A stretch of DNA of 64,000 nt from Allobosea sp. 117 (GTDB lineage: Bacteria > Pseudomonadota > Alphaproteobacteria > Rhizobiales > Xanthobacteraceae): contig NZ_JNLC01000014.1 in the NCBI RefSeq assembly GCF_000702305.1, forward strand, positions 124,001-188,000, given 5' to 3'. Position numbers and translations under genes: made by a program. Position 1 is the stretch's first letter. Every line of letters starts with the position of its first letter. Shown here in pieces: positions 8,374 to 15,457 of this stretch. The notes beneath the pieces are model-generated. The model made no database searches and was not told the DNA's origin. It worked only from the letters and a program-made list of their open reading frames with translations.

Positions 8374-8625
8374 TCAGCCCTTCACCGCCTTCTTCCCGTC
8401 GCTGACGAAATCGAGGCACTCGTCATATTCCTTCTCGCCGAGCTCGCGCTCGGCGCCCTTGAGCGCCTTGTTCAGCTTGTCGAGCGTCACCTTCTGCGGC
8501 TTCTTGGCGATCTCCGCCTTCAGCACGGCGATGCCGTCGCTGCATTCCTTCGCCTCGTCGGCGAGCGCGAAGGACGCGCCGGCGCAGAGCGTGGCTCCGG
8601 CAAGAAGAAGGGTGGCGAGCTTCAT
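8374..8625 (-). CDS. small exported protein of unknown function
   Basis: 83 residues: signal peptide MKLATLLLAGATLCAGASFA, cut near LADEA, then about 60 charged helical residues (ECSDGIAVLKAEIAKKPQKV, LNKALKGAERELGEKEYDEC). Two cysteines in the mature part could pair. A GGGAGGATA-like site precedes the ATG. It lies 57 nt after the cupredoxin-like gene on the same strand and is probably co-transcribed with it. No known family of defined function is recognised; a periplasmic accessory protein of quinoprotein metabolism is a guess. Confidence 0.7.
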   Translation of the reverse strand: MKLATLLLAGATLCAGASFALADEAKECSDGIAVLKAEIAKKPQKVTLDKLNKALKGAERELGEKEYDECLDFVSDGKKAVKG

Positions 8626-8682
8626 GGCGGTATCCTCCCGATGGATGTTCTTGGTCGTCGATTACTTGTCGGCACGGGCGCT

Positions 8683-9129
8683 TTATTTGACCGTGATGGT
8701 CCCCTTCATGCCCTTCTCCTCCAGCCCCTCGATCCACCAGTCATACTTGCCGGGCCGGATAGTGACGAATTCGAGCGAGATGGTGCCCGCATCGTCGAAC
8801 TCGATGTGGTGCGGGGGGCCGTAGGGATGGATTTCCAGATGATTGATGACGATCTGGTTCATCCAGATCATGCGGAAGAACTCGGGCGCCATGAACTTGT
8901 ATTCCTTGCCGCCGTTGGACGTGACGTCCAGGCGGTAGGACTTGCCCGATTCCATCTCGATGTCCTTGACGGACACCACGAAGTCGTTGCCGCTGGTGTC
9001 GCCGAGCACGATCTCCGGCAGGTTCTGGCGGCCCTTCACAAGGTCGCCCGCGCTCGCGCCGCCGGCCACGAGCCCGGCACACAGCGTCGCGGCCAGCGCG
9101 AGGCCGGCACGCAGTGGCGTCTTCTTCAT
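8683..9129 (-). CDS. cupredoxin-like periplasmic protein lacking the copper-site cysteine
   Basis: 148 residues with signal peptide (MKKTPLRAGLALAATLCAGL, mature from about GDLVKG). The mature part has a cupredoxin-like beta-barrel pattern: ESGKSYRLDVTSNGG, then a C-terminal WWIEGLEEKGMKGTITVK strand pair. It resembles the protein encoded at 16486-16926. Where that paralogue has a cysteine (WFCKGMEARGM) this one has isoleucine (WWIEGLEEKGM), so a normal type 1 copper site is not possible. A His-rich segment (NHLEIHPYGPPHHIEF) could bind metal. Probably an accessory periplasmic protein of the methanol system. Confidence 0.75.
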   Translation of the reverse strand: MKKTPLRAGLALAATLCAGLVAGGASAGDLVKGRQNLPEIVLGDTSGNDFVVSVKDIEMESGKSYRLDVTSNGGKEYKFMAPEFFRMIWMNQIVINHLEIHPYGPPHHIEFDDAGTISLEFVTIRPGKYDWWIEGLEEKGMKGTITVK

Positions 9130-9260
9130 GCGATCCTCCTGGCGTTGCTTGCGCGCTTGGAAGGAGCGGCGACGAACCGACGCTCCCCCCGCGCGAATTC
9201 TTCCGCCGGGAAGCTAGAGACGCCATTGTTTGCTGTCTAGTGAATTGATTCTTATGAATA

Positions 9261-9300
9261 ATTTATGATCGACCGCCCAATGGGCGGCGCGATCATAAAT
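9261..9300. other. 40-bp near-perfect palindrome
   Basis: Outer arms ATTTATGATCG (9261-9271) and CGATCATAAAT (9290-9300) pair perfectly. Inner arms CCGCCCA (9273-9279) and TGGGCGG (9281-9287) also pair. It lies between the minus-strand gene ending at 9362 and the start of the cupredoxin-like gene at 9129, and is AT-rich on its lower-coordinate side. It could be the terminator of the 9362-9571 gene or an operator. An imperfect TTCTTAT-GAAT-AATTTAT repeat (9249-9266) runs into it on the plus strand. Confidence 0.5.
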
Positions 9301-9361
9301 CGGATGGCGGGGAGCCGCGGCGCGGCGAAACCATTCGCCGACGCCGCCACTCGACTGCCGC

Positions 9362-9571
9362 TCAGATGTCGCGCTCGACGGTGCCGGGACGGCCGCAACG
9401 ATATTTCGTCACGCGCCACTTCGGATGGGATTCCGACCATTCGGCGATCACCGGCTGGGCGCCCATCATGCACTGGATCGGGAGGGAGACCTGTTCGAGA
9501 TTGAGGGACAACGCTTCTTCCTTGCAGACGCCCGGCGACGCAACAAGACAGATCGACAGTATAAGCTCCAT
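9362..9571 (-). CDS. small conserved hypothetical protein
   Basis: 69 residues starting MELILSICLVASPGVCKEEA. The hydrophobic N-terminus may be a short signal or anchor. Four cysteines occur (ICLV, GVCKEE, IQCMMG, YRCGRP). The segment IQCMMGAQPVIAEWSESHPK looks like a family I recall among small uncharacterised alphaproteobacterial proteins, but no function is known to me. It stands alone between two longer non-coding stretches. Base composition and codon use match a real gene, though it is short. Confidence 0.6.
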   Translation of the reverse strand: MELILSICLVASPGVCKEEALSLNLEQVSLPIQCMMGAQPVIAEWSESHPKWRVTKYRCGRPGTVERDI

Positions 9572-10126
9572 GGCTGGACCCTTCGGATTTGGACCTGGCT
9601 ATTCGAGCGTTTTCCCTAGACACCGTCAGAGCAGCAATTTGTATGCCAGATACCAAGTCGCAAGCCCGAGTGACGGAACCGGCGGCCAGCACTCATGCTG
9701 CAATGCAACATTCTAAGGGTGCGCAACAAGGGATTGCAATCCCCCGCTATCGGCCCGTCATAGTGAGCGGCTACGCTGCGCTGCGGGCGACGGTCAAAAA
9801 CTGTGCGGCGGAGACCCGCGGCTGACCAATCGCTCGGCACCGCGGCCGATGCGCGACGGAGTGTCGCGAAAAGTCCCGCCGGTGTGCCGTTCCTCCCGTC
9901 CCGTCATGGCCGATGCGTCGAAAACACCCGGGAAAGCAGTATTTTCAACGAAGATTCCCTTGCAGGACGTCGCGATGCGGCACTAGTCTCGCGCCCGTGA
10001 CGTGTCTGGTCGTGCTATCGGGCCAACCGGTTTGGTGTGTCAAACGCTGCAACAAAGATAGCCGGGACATTCGGAGAGGGCGGATCCCTTCCCTCGATTG
10101 ATCAACCCCGTATTGGGAGGATTTAG
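9572..10126. promoter_or_regulatory. upstream region of fae, no gene seen
   Basis: About 555 nt without a convincing coding region; open frames here are short and lack ribosome sites. It must hold the promoter of fae. A TTGCAG box followed after 17 nt by CTAGTC (around 9960-9990) is a weak sigma-70 candidate. A GTTTG-N6-CAAAC inverted repeat lies near 10030-10045. A strong GGGAGGA site lies just upstream of the fae ATG. Confidence 0.4.
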
Positions 10127-10633
10127 ATGGCCAAGATCAACAAGGTTCTGATCGGCGAGTCGCTCGTGGGCGACGGCAACGAAGTAGCCCATATCGACCT
10201 GATCATCGGACCGCGCGGCAGCGCGGCGGAAAGTGCTTTCGTCAACGCGCTGACCAACAACAAGGACGGCTTCACCTCGCTTCTCGCGGTGGTGACCCCG
10301 AACCTGCTGGCCAAGCCGAACACGATCCTGTTCAACAAGGTCACGATCAAGGACGCCCGCCAGGCGGTGCAGATGTTCGGACCGGCGCAGTACGCGGTCG
10401 CCAAGGCGGTCGTGGATTGCGTCGCCGACGGCACCATCCCGGAGGAGGAAGCCGACGACCTGTTCATCTCGGTCGGCGTGTTCATCCACTGGGAAGCGGC
10501 GGACGACGCCAAGATCCAGAAGTTCAACTACGAAGCCACCAAGGAAGCCCTCAAGCGCGCCGTCGCCGGCGAGCCGAAGGCCCGCGACGTGATCGCGCAG
10601 TCGTCGACCGCCAAGCATCCCTTCGCGGCTTAG
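10127..10633 (+). CDS. fae: formaldehyde-activating enzyme Fae
   Basis: 168 residues. Fae condenses formaldehyde with dephospho-tetrahydromethanopterin to methylene-H4MPT, the entry to formaldehyde oxidation in the cytoplasm. The N-terminus [19 protein letters not shown] carries the catalytic His22, and the segments [20 protein letters not shown] and [20 protein letters not shown] are typical. The ribosome site GGGAGGA is strong, as expected for an abundant enzyme. It stands as a single gene closed by a repeated terminator. After its TAG stop the same frame stays open for 30 codons (see next entry). Confidence 0.97.
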   Translation: MAKINKVLIGESLVGDGNEVAHIDLIIGPRGSAAESAFVNALTNNKDGFTSLLAVVTPNLLAKPNTILFNKVTIKDARQAVQMFGPAQYAVAKAVVDCVADGTIPEEEADDLFISVGVFIHWEAADDAKIQKFNYEATKEALKRAVAGEPKARDVIAQSSTAKHPFAA

Positions 10634-10726
10634 ATCGGAAGCAACCCTGGGCAGCCAAAAGCTCCGCCCGCGGCCCCGCCGAAGGGCCTGCTCCAGCGGT
10701 TGGCGGCGATCTTCCTCGACAAGTAA
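10634..10726 (+). other. in-frame open tail behind the fae amber stop
   Basis: Directly after the fae TAG the same frame reads 30 sense codons to a TAA at 10724-10726. The predicted tail has a Pro/Ala linker (PKAPPAAPP) and then an amphipathic helix-like end (KGLLQRLAAIFLDK). There is no start codon of its own. It may be chance, a lost C-terminal extension or a readthrough product. No other gene is seen between 10634 and 10920. Confidence 0.35.
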
Positions 10727-10794
10727 GGGCGGCGCGTCCGCCCGGGCTTCGCGTAGATCAAGCGGCTCTGCCGCTTCATGACCGCCGACTCACC

Positions 10795-10928
10795 AAGACC
10801 CGGGACTTCGTGTCCCGGGTCTTTTTCATTCCGGCAGGAATCCGGACCCGGGACTTCGTGTCCCGGGTCTTTTTCATTCCGGCAGGAATCCGGACCCGGG
10901 ATTTCGTGTCCCGAGCTTTTTCATTCCG
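10795..10928. terminator. tandem 48-bp repeat, each unit a rho-independent terminator hairpin
   Basis: 2.7 copies of a 48-bp unit. Copy 1 forms a 12-bp perfect stem (10795-10806 with 10812-10823, loop TTCGT) ending in TTTTT. Copy 2 forms a 10-bp stem (10845-10854 with 10860-10869) and TTTTT. Copy 3 (from 10893) has lost part of its stem but keeps a TTTTT run. The array lies between the convergent fae and ABC ATPase genes, and its last bases overlap the ATPase stop codon. Confidence 0.85.
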
Positions 10929-11634
10929 CCGCCGGCAGCAGCCCGCGCCGCACCGCGTCGATCGCGGCCGGATCGGCACGCTCGGCGGGCGACAGCGTCA
11001 CCGGCAGGTCACGGACGATACGGGCCGGCGTTCCGCCGAGCACCACGATGCGGCTGGCGAGCTCGACCGCCTCGCGGCTGTCGTGGGTGACGAACAGCAC
11101 GGTCGCCGGGCGTCGCGCCAGAAGCCGGCGCAGCAGTTCGCGCAGCCGCGCCGCCCCCGCCTCGTCCAGCGAGACGAAGGGCTCGTCCATCAGCAGCACC
11201 TCCGGCTCTACCGCGAAGGCGCGGGCGAGCGCGACGCGTCGCTGCTGGCCGAGCGACAGGCGCTCGGGATAGGCACTGGCCTGCTCGGACAATCCGACCT
11301 CGGCGAGCATGGCGCGGGCACGGCCCTCGTCCTCCGGCCCGAGCGGCAGGGCGACGTTCTCCAGTACCGTCCGCCACGGCAGCAGGCGCGGATTCTGGAA
11401 GGCGTAGGCGATGCGCGGGCTCGCCGGATCGAAGCGCACGGCGCCGGAATAGTCGCGGTCGAGCTCGGCGACGATGTTGAGCAGCGTCGTCTTGCCGAGG
11501 CCGGAGGGGGCGAGCAGCACGAGGAAGCTGCGCTCGGGCACCGCGAGCGCGAAATCGCGGAAGATCACCCGCTCCGGCGCCCCGGCGATAGCCGGAAAGC
11601 GCTTCTCGGCAATGGCGATGTCAATGGCGGCCAT
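10921..11634 (-). CDS. ABC transporter ATP-binding protein (SsuB/TauB-like)
   Basis: 237 residues from ATG 11634. It powers uptake of a small solute with the permease and binding protein upstream. Seen: Walker A as APSGLGKTT (Gly-Leu in place of the common Gly-Ser/Cys), Q loop (YAFQNPRLLPWRTV), signature LSLGQQRRVALARA (LSxGQ), Walker B (VLLMDEPFVSLDE) and the switch His in FVTHDSREAV. It begins 11 nt after the permease stop. Relatives include nitrate, sulfonate and taurine importers; the substrate is unknown. Confidence 0.9.
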   Translation of the reverse strand: MAAIDIAIAEKRFPAIAGAPERVIFRDFALAVPERSFLVLLAPSGLGKTTLLNIVAELDRDYSGAVRFDPASPRIAYAFQNPRLLPWRTVLENVALPLGPEDEGRARAMLAEVGLSEQASAYPERLSLGQQRRVALARAFAVEPEVLLMDEPFVSLDEAGAARLRELLRRLLARRPATVLFVTHDSREAVELASRIVVLGGTPARIVRDLPVTLSPAERADPAAIDAVRRGLLPAAE

Positions 11635-11644
11635 GGGTGCGCGC

Positions 11645-12430
11645 CTATCGGCGCCAGCGATTGGCGTGGCGCTCCCACGGCTGGAGCACGCCGATCTCGA
11701 TGAGCTGGACGACGGCGGTGAAGGCCAGCGCATAGGCGAGCACAGTGGCGACGTCGAACAACTGGAACGCCGTCTGCAGTTCGAAGCCGACCCCGTTCGA
11801 ACGGCCCAGCAGCTCGACCACCAGCACGATCTTCCAGGTGAGCGCGAGGCCCGAGCGCGCCGAGGCGGCGAAGAAGGGCGCGAGCTGCGGCAGCACCACG
11901 TGCCGCATTGCCTTCCACGGCCCGAAGCGGAAGACGCGCGCCATCTCGTCGAGGTCGCGCGAGAGCGCCAGCGCCCCTTCGCGCATCGTCACCGCGACGT
12001 TCGGGATCTTGTTGATGGCGACCGCGGTCACCGCCGCCGCCTCGGTGAGGCCGAACCAGATATAGCAGAGGATGATCACCACCAGCGCCGGCAGGTTGAG
12101 CAGCACGATCACCCACGGCCCGAAGATGCGGTCGAGCGCCGGCGAGCGGCCGAGCGCTATGCCCACCATCGAGCCCACCGCCATGGCGATGAGGAAGCTC
12201 GCCGCGACGCGTCCCAGCGTGATGGCGATGTTGGTGACGAGCGCGCCGCCCTCCGCCGCGCGGGCGAGCGCCGCCGTCACGGCCGCCGGCCCGGGCAGCA
12301 AGGACGAGGCGACCAGCATCGCCGCCGCCTGCCAGGCCAGGACGAGCAGCGCCAGCGAGAGCGCCGTCATCGCCAGCGAGGAGCCGATGCGGCGCATCAG
12401 GCTGGAGGACGGGGAGGCTGCCGCGGCCAT
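11645..12430 (-). CDS. ABC transporter permease (SsuC/TauC-like)
   Basis: 261 residues from ATG 12430; a TTG at 12442 would overlap the binding-protein stop (TTGA) and add four residues. About six membrane helices are visible. The permease-ATPase contact loop of the family is present (EMARVFRFGPWKAMRHVVLP). It sits between the binding protein and ATPase genes on the same strand. Substrate not predictable from sequence. Confidence 0.9.
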   Translation of the reverse strand: MAAAASPSSSLMRRIGSSLAMTALSLALLVLAWQAAAMLVASSLLPGPAAVTAALARAAEGGALVTNIAITLGRVAASFLIAMAVGSMVGIALGRSPALDRIFGPWVIVLLNLPALVVIILCYIWFGLTEAAAVTAVAINKIPNVAVTMREGALALSRDLDEMARVFRFGPWKAMRHVVLPQLAPFFAASARSGLALTWKIVLVVELLGRSNGVGFELQTAFQLFDVATVLAYALAFTAVVQLIEIGVLQPWERHANRWRR

Positions 12431-12438
12431 GGCGCCGG

Positions 12439-13437
12439 TCAATCCTTCGCCGGGCCGAACAGGGCGGCGTCGAAGCGGGCGTCGGGGCCGACCAGGTCCT
12501 TGCCGCCGATACGCGCCAGCACCTCATAGAGCCTGGCGCAGGAGGTGCGCTCCGCCGCGCCGAAGGCGCCCGGAATGCCGGCGCGGAAATAGTCGCGCAA
12601 TTTGAGGAATTCGGCCTGGTCCGCCGCCTGCATCAGCGGGCGCAGCCGCTCCCAGGCGGCATCCGAGGTCGCGAGCACGCGATTGGCCGCCGAGGCGGCG
12701 CGGAAGAAGGCCTGAAATGCAGCGCCCCGCGCCTCTTCCGACTTCTCGCGCCAGACGAAGCCGACCAGCGGCGGCGTCGGAGAGATGCCGAGCCCGCTCA
12801 CCACCTCGTCCATGTCGATGAGGCGGCGCAGGCCGCGCGCGTCGAGCCGCGCGGCATAGGGCCAGAAGGTGAGCGCGGCATCGACGCGTCCGAGCACGAG
12901 CTGCTCGCTGATCAGCGGCGCGGCGCCGTAGACCGGCTCGACCAGACTGGCGAGGTCCGCGCCGGCGCGCTCGCGGGCATAGGCACGCAGCAGCAGCCAG
13001 CTCTTGTCGAGCGGCCCGCCGGCGATGCCGAGCTTGCGGCCCTTCAGGTCGGAGAGCGCGCGCACCGGCCCGTCGGCCTGCACCATCACCGCGCCCAGCG
13101 CGTTGGAGAAAGGGGCGAAGCGCAGCATCTCGCCGCCATTGCGGCGCTGCATCGCCCAGAGCCAGTCGCTGACGATCAGGTCGATGTCGCCGGCCTGCAG
13201 CGCCACTGTGGTGGCCTGCCCCGAGGCGAAGTCTACGCTCTCTATGGCGAGGTTCTCGCGCGCATCGAGCCCCTCCCCCTTGATGGTCGCCACCAGCCAG
13301 TTGAGCGTGCCGAACTTCAGCGCGCCGATGCGCACTGACGGCGAGGCGGCGCGCAGCGAGCGGGGCGTCATCGCAAGCGCGGCGGTGGCGCCGGCTCCGA
13401 GAAGCAGATCGCGGCGCGAGAGGAGCGGTGTCGTCAT
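12439..13437 (-). CDS. ABC transporter substrate-binding protein with Tat-type signal
   Basis: 332 residues. The N-terminus LLSRRDLLLGAGATAALAM has a twin-arginine signal, so the protein may be exported folded. The mature part follows the NMT1/SsuA-like pattern: IGALKFGTLNWLVATIKGEG, SGQATTVALQAGDIDLIVSD and LSDLKGRKLGIAGGPLDKSW. It overlaps the DUF3280 gene (ATGA) upstream. In methylotrophs, importers near xox genes are candidates for metal or chelator uptake, but nothing in this sequence proves that. Confidence 0.88.
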   Translation of the reverse strand: MTTPLLSRRDLLLGAGATAALAMTPRSLRAASPSVRIGALKFGTLNWLVATIKGEGLDARENLAIESVDFASGQATTVALQAGDIDLIVSDWLWAMQRRNGGEMLRFAPFSNALGAVMVQADGPVRALSDLKGRKLGIAGGPLDKSWLLLRAYARERAGADLASLVEPVYGAAPLISEQLVLGRVDAALTFWPYAARLDARGLRRLIDMDEVVSGLGISPTPPLVGFVWREKSEEARGAAFQAFFRAASAANRVLATSDAAWERLRPLMQAADQAEFLKLRDYFRAGIPGAFGAAERTSCARLYEVLARIGGKDLVGPDARFDAALFGPAKD

Positions 13438-13955
13438 GGGGCGGCCTTGCCGGTCAGCGGCGGATCGAGCAGCCGGTTGCGTATCAGATAAGAGACGCCC
13501 CGCAGCCAGGATTCATCGGTGTTGTTGCGGATGTCGGCGCTGCCGGCGCGCAGCACCTGCCCGGTCGCGACGTCACGGAGCTGGAAATTGATGTTGAGGA
13601 TGAGGTTCGAGACCTTCTGCACGAGGCCGATGACCTCGAGCTCGGCGCCGAGGGCGCGGGCGATGGGCAGATCGCAGCCGTTGCAGTTGCGGATCGGCGA
13701 GGCCTCGTCGATCTGGGCCTTCTGCGGCGCGGTGTCGACCACCTGATAGCCGGCTGCGGCGAGGCGCTTGCGCATGTCTTCGGTGATCAGGGCGAGACGG
13801 CGCTGCTCGTCCGGGCGCGGGCCGCCGATGCCGGCCTCGCCGCTGGTGTCGAACAGCTCGAAGCCGAACACCACGACGCGGGTCGCCGCGCTCGCCGGGC
13901 CGGCCATCGGCAAGGCGGCGAGCAGCACGCCGAACAGCACCGGAATCAGCTTCAT
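13434..13955 (-). CDS. DUF3280-family periplasmic protein
   Basis: 173 residues from ATG 13955 (MKLIPVLFGVLLAALPMAGP, cut near ASAATR). The mature part has ATRVVVFGFELFDTSGEAG, an EDMRKRLAAAGYQVVD helix, and RNCNGCDLPIARALGAELEV with a C-N-G-C pair that may form a disulfide or bind metal. The domain is recognised as DUF3280, seen next to PQQ dehydrogenase accessory genes. It heads the minus-strand importer operon and overlaps the binding protein gene by 4 nt. Function unknown. Confidence 0.8.
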   Translation of the reverse strand: MKLIPVLFGVLLAALPMAGPASAATRVVVFGFELFDTSGEAGIGGPRPDEQRRLALITEDMRKRLAAAGYQVVDTAPQKAQIDEASPIRNCNGCDLPIARALGAELEVIGLVQKVSNLILNINFQLRDVATGQVLRAGSADIRNNTDESWLRGVSYLIRNRLLDPPLTGKAAP

Positions 13956-14090
13956 GCCGCATCGCCTCCCGGCGAATTGTCGTTGTCTGTTGAAGTGATC
14001 ATATCGGGGGCACCGTCTCCCGCAACCGACGACATTCAAAATTCCGTCAAGCTGCGACAGAAGTTCCCAGAATTGGCAGGAACTTTCAAA

Positions 14091-14120
14091 CTCTTATTAA
14101 TTTCTTATGCGATCTATTCT
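14091..14120 (+). promoter_or_regulatory. direct-repeat promoter of the PQQ-associated ABC operon
   Basis: Plus strand: CTCTTAT (14091-14097), spacer TAAT, TTCTTAT (14102-14108), 6 nt, then TATTCT (14115-14120) as a -10 box. The geometry nearly matches the pqqA promoter (7-4-7 repeats, 5-6 nt, -10 box, no -35 box). It lies in the divergent gap between the DUF3280 gene and the binding protein gene. Regulation by an OmpR-type activator is inferred. Confidence 0.55.
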
Positions 14121-14204
14121 GTTGAACACTTGATTTCGTTTGGTACTCTTCTGCCGGCGGCGGCATTACCTTAGGTCAAACACTAGCCGCGGGAAGAAAT
14201 GCCA

Positions 14205-15437
14205 ATGAGACGGATGGCTCACGCCGCTGCTGGCGCGGCCGTGCTGGCCCTTGCGGCCCTCGCGCCCGCCACCGGCGTGCATGCGCAAAGCGAGGCGCCG
14301 CCAGCGGCCACGCCGCAGAACGCCGCCCCGCAGGCGCAGACCTTCCACATCGGCGTGGTACGCCAGATGCCCGAGCAGCCGCCATGGGTGGCGCCGCTGA
14401 TGGCGCCGCCGGAAGACCTCGGCATCGCCGGAGCCCAGCTCGGCATACGCGACAGCCTGACCAGCGGGCGCTTCCTCAAGCTCGACTACAAGCTCGAGAC
14501 CGAGATCGTGCCGACCGACGGCGACCCGCTGCCCGCCGCGCAGAAGCTGGTCGAGGCCGGCAACAGCTTCCTCATTCTCGACGTGCCGGCGGACCAACTG
14601 CTCAGGATCGCCGACGCGCTGAAGGACAAGGATGTCCTGATCATCAATGCCGGATCGGCCGACGACCGGCTGCGGCAGGAGGACTGCCGCGCCAACGTGT
14701 TCCATGTCGCGCCCAACCGCGCCATGCTCACCGACGCGCTGGCGCAGTTCCTGATATTCAAGCGCTGGCGCAACTGGTTCCTGATGGTCGGGCGCACCGA
14801 CAATGACAAGCTCTATGCCGAGGCGGTGCGCCGCTCGGCCAAGAAGTTCGGCGCCAAGATCGTGGCGGAGAAGACCTGGGACTATGGGCCGGATGCACGC
14901 GCCACCGCCCAATCCGAGGTGCCGCGCGGAACCCAGGTCGGCGAGTACGACATCCTCGTCGTCGCCGACGAGCTTGGCGAATTCGGCGACATCCTGCCCT
15001 ACAACACCTGGCTCGCCCGGCCCATCGCCGGCACGCAGGGGCTGATGCCGCTCTCCTGGCATCCGACCATGGAGAACTGGGGCGCCTCGCAGCTACAGAG
15101 CCGCTTCTTCAAGCAGTCCAAGCGCTTCATGCAGACGCTGGACTTCCAGATGTGGGAAGGCGTGTTCGCCATCGGCTCGGCCGGGCTCAAGACGCGCTCC
15201 AACGACCCGAAGGCGATCCGCGCGCTGATGCTGTCGTCTGGCTACGACCTGCCGGTGTTCAAGGGCGTGGCCGCGAGCTTCCGCGACTGGGACCACCAGC
15301 TCCGCCAGCCGATTCTGCTCACCCACGCCACCAACACGGTCACGCTGTCGCCGCAGCAGGGCTACCTGCACCAGCGCACACCACTCGACACGCTCGGCTT
15401 CGACAAGCCCGAGACTGCCTGCAAGCTCGACAAATAA
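14205..15437 (+). CDS. PQQ-dehydrogenase-associated ABC transporter substrate-binding protein
   Basis: 410 residues. ATG 14205 is preferred to 14199 because GGAAG lies 8 nt away. The signal peptide MRRMAHAAAGAAVLALAALA is cut near VHAQSE. The mature protein resembles branched-chain amino acid binding proteins (periplasmic type I fold): KRWRNWFLMVGRTDND, RSAKKFGAKIVAEKTWD and GEYDILVVADELGEFGDILP. It matches my memory of the family linked to PQQ alcohol dehydrogenase systems. First gene of the plus-strand operon to 19.36 kb. Comparable loci in Methylorubrum are needed for lanthanide use; that role here is inferred. Confidence 0.85.
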   Translation: MRRMAHAAAGAAVLALAALAPATGVHAQSEAPPAATPQNAAPQAQTFHIGVVRQMPEQPPWVAPLMAPPEDLGIAGAQLGIRDSLTSGRFLKLDYKLETEIVPTDGDPLPAAQKLVEAGNSFLILDVPADQLLRIADALKDKDVLIINAGSADDRLRQEDCRANVFHVAPNRAMLTDALAQFLIFKRWRNWFLMVGRTDNDKLYAEAVRRSAKKFGAKIVAEKTWDYGPDARATAQSEVPRGTQVGEYDILVVADELGEFGDILPYNTWLARPIAGTQGLMPLSWHPTMENWGASQLQSRFFKQSKRFMQTLDFQMWEGVFAIGSAGLKTRSNDPKAIRALMLSSGYDLPVFKGVAASFRDWDHQLRQPILLTHATNTVTLSPQQGYLHQRTPLDTLGFDKPETACKLDK

Positions 15438-15457
15438 GACGATCCTGGGAGGAAGAT

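Noticed and set aside
9252-9692. Possible 146-codon minus-strand gene overlapping the small gene at 9362-9571
   Set aside because: No ribosome site, no recognisable domain, and it runs through the 40-bp palindrome.
10795-10928. CRISPR-like array
   Set aside because: The repeats are directly tandem with no variable spacers, and each unit is a terminator hairpin with a T tract; no cas gene is present.
14205-15437. Amino acid (LivJ-type) transport binding protein
   Set aside because: The fold is similar, but the partner transporter is of ABC-2 exporter type and the neighbours are PQQ-associated families, unlike liv operons.
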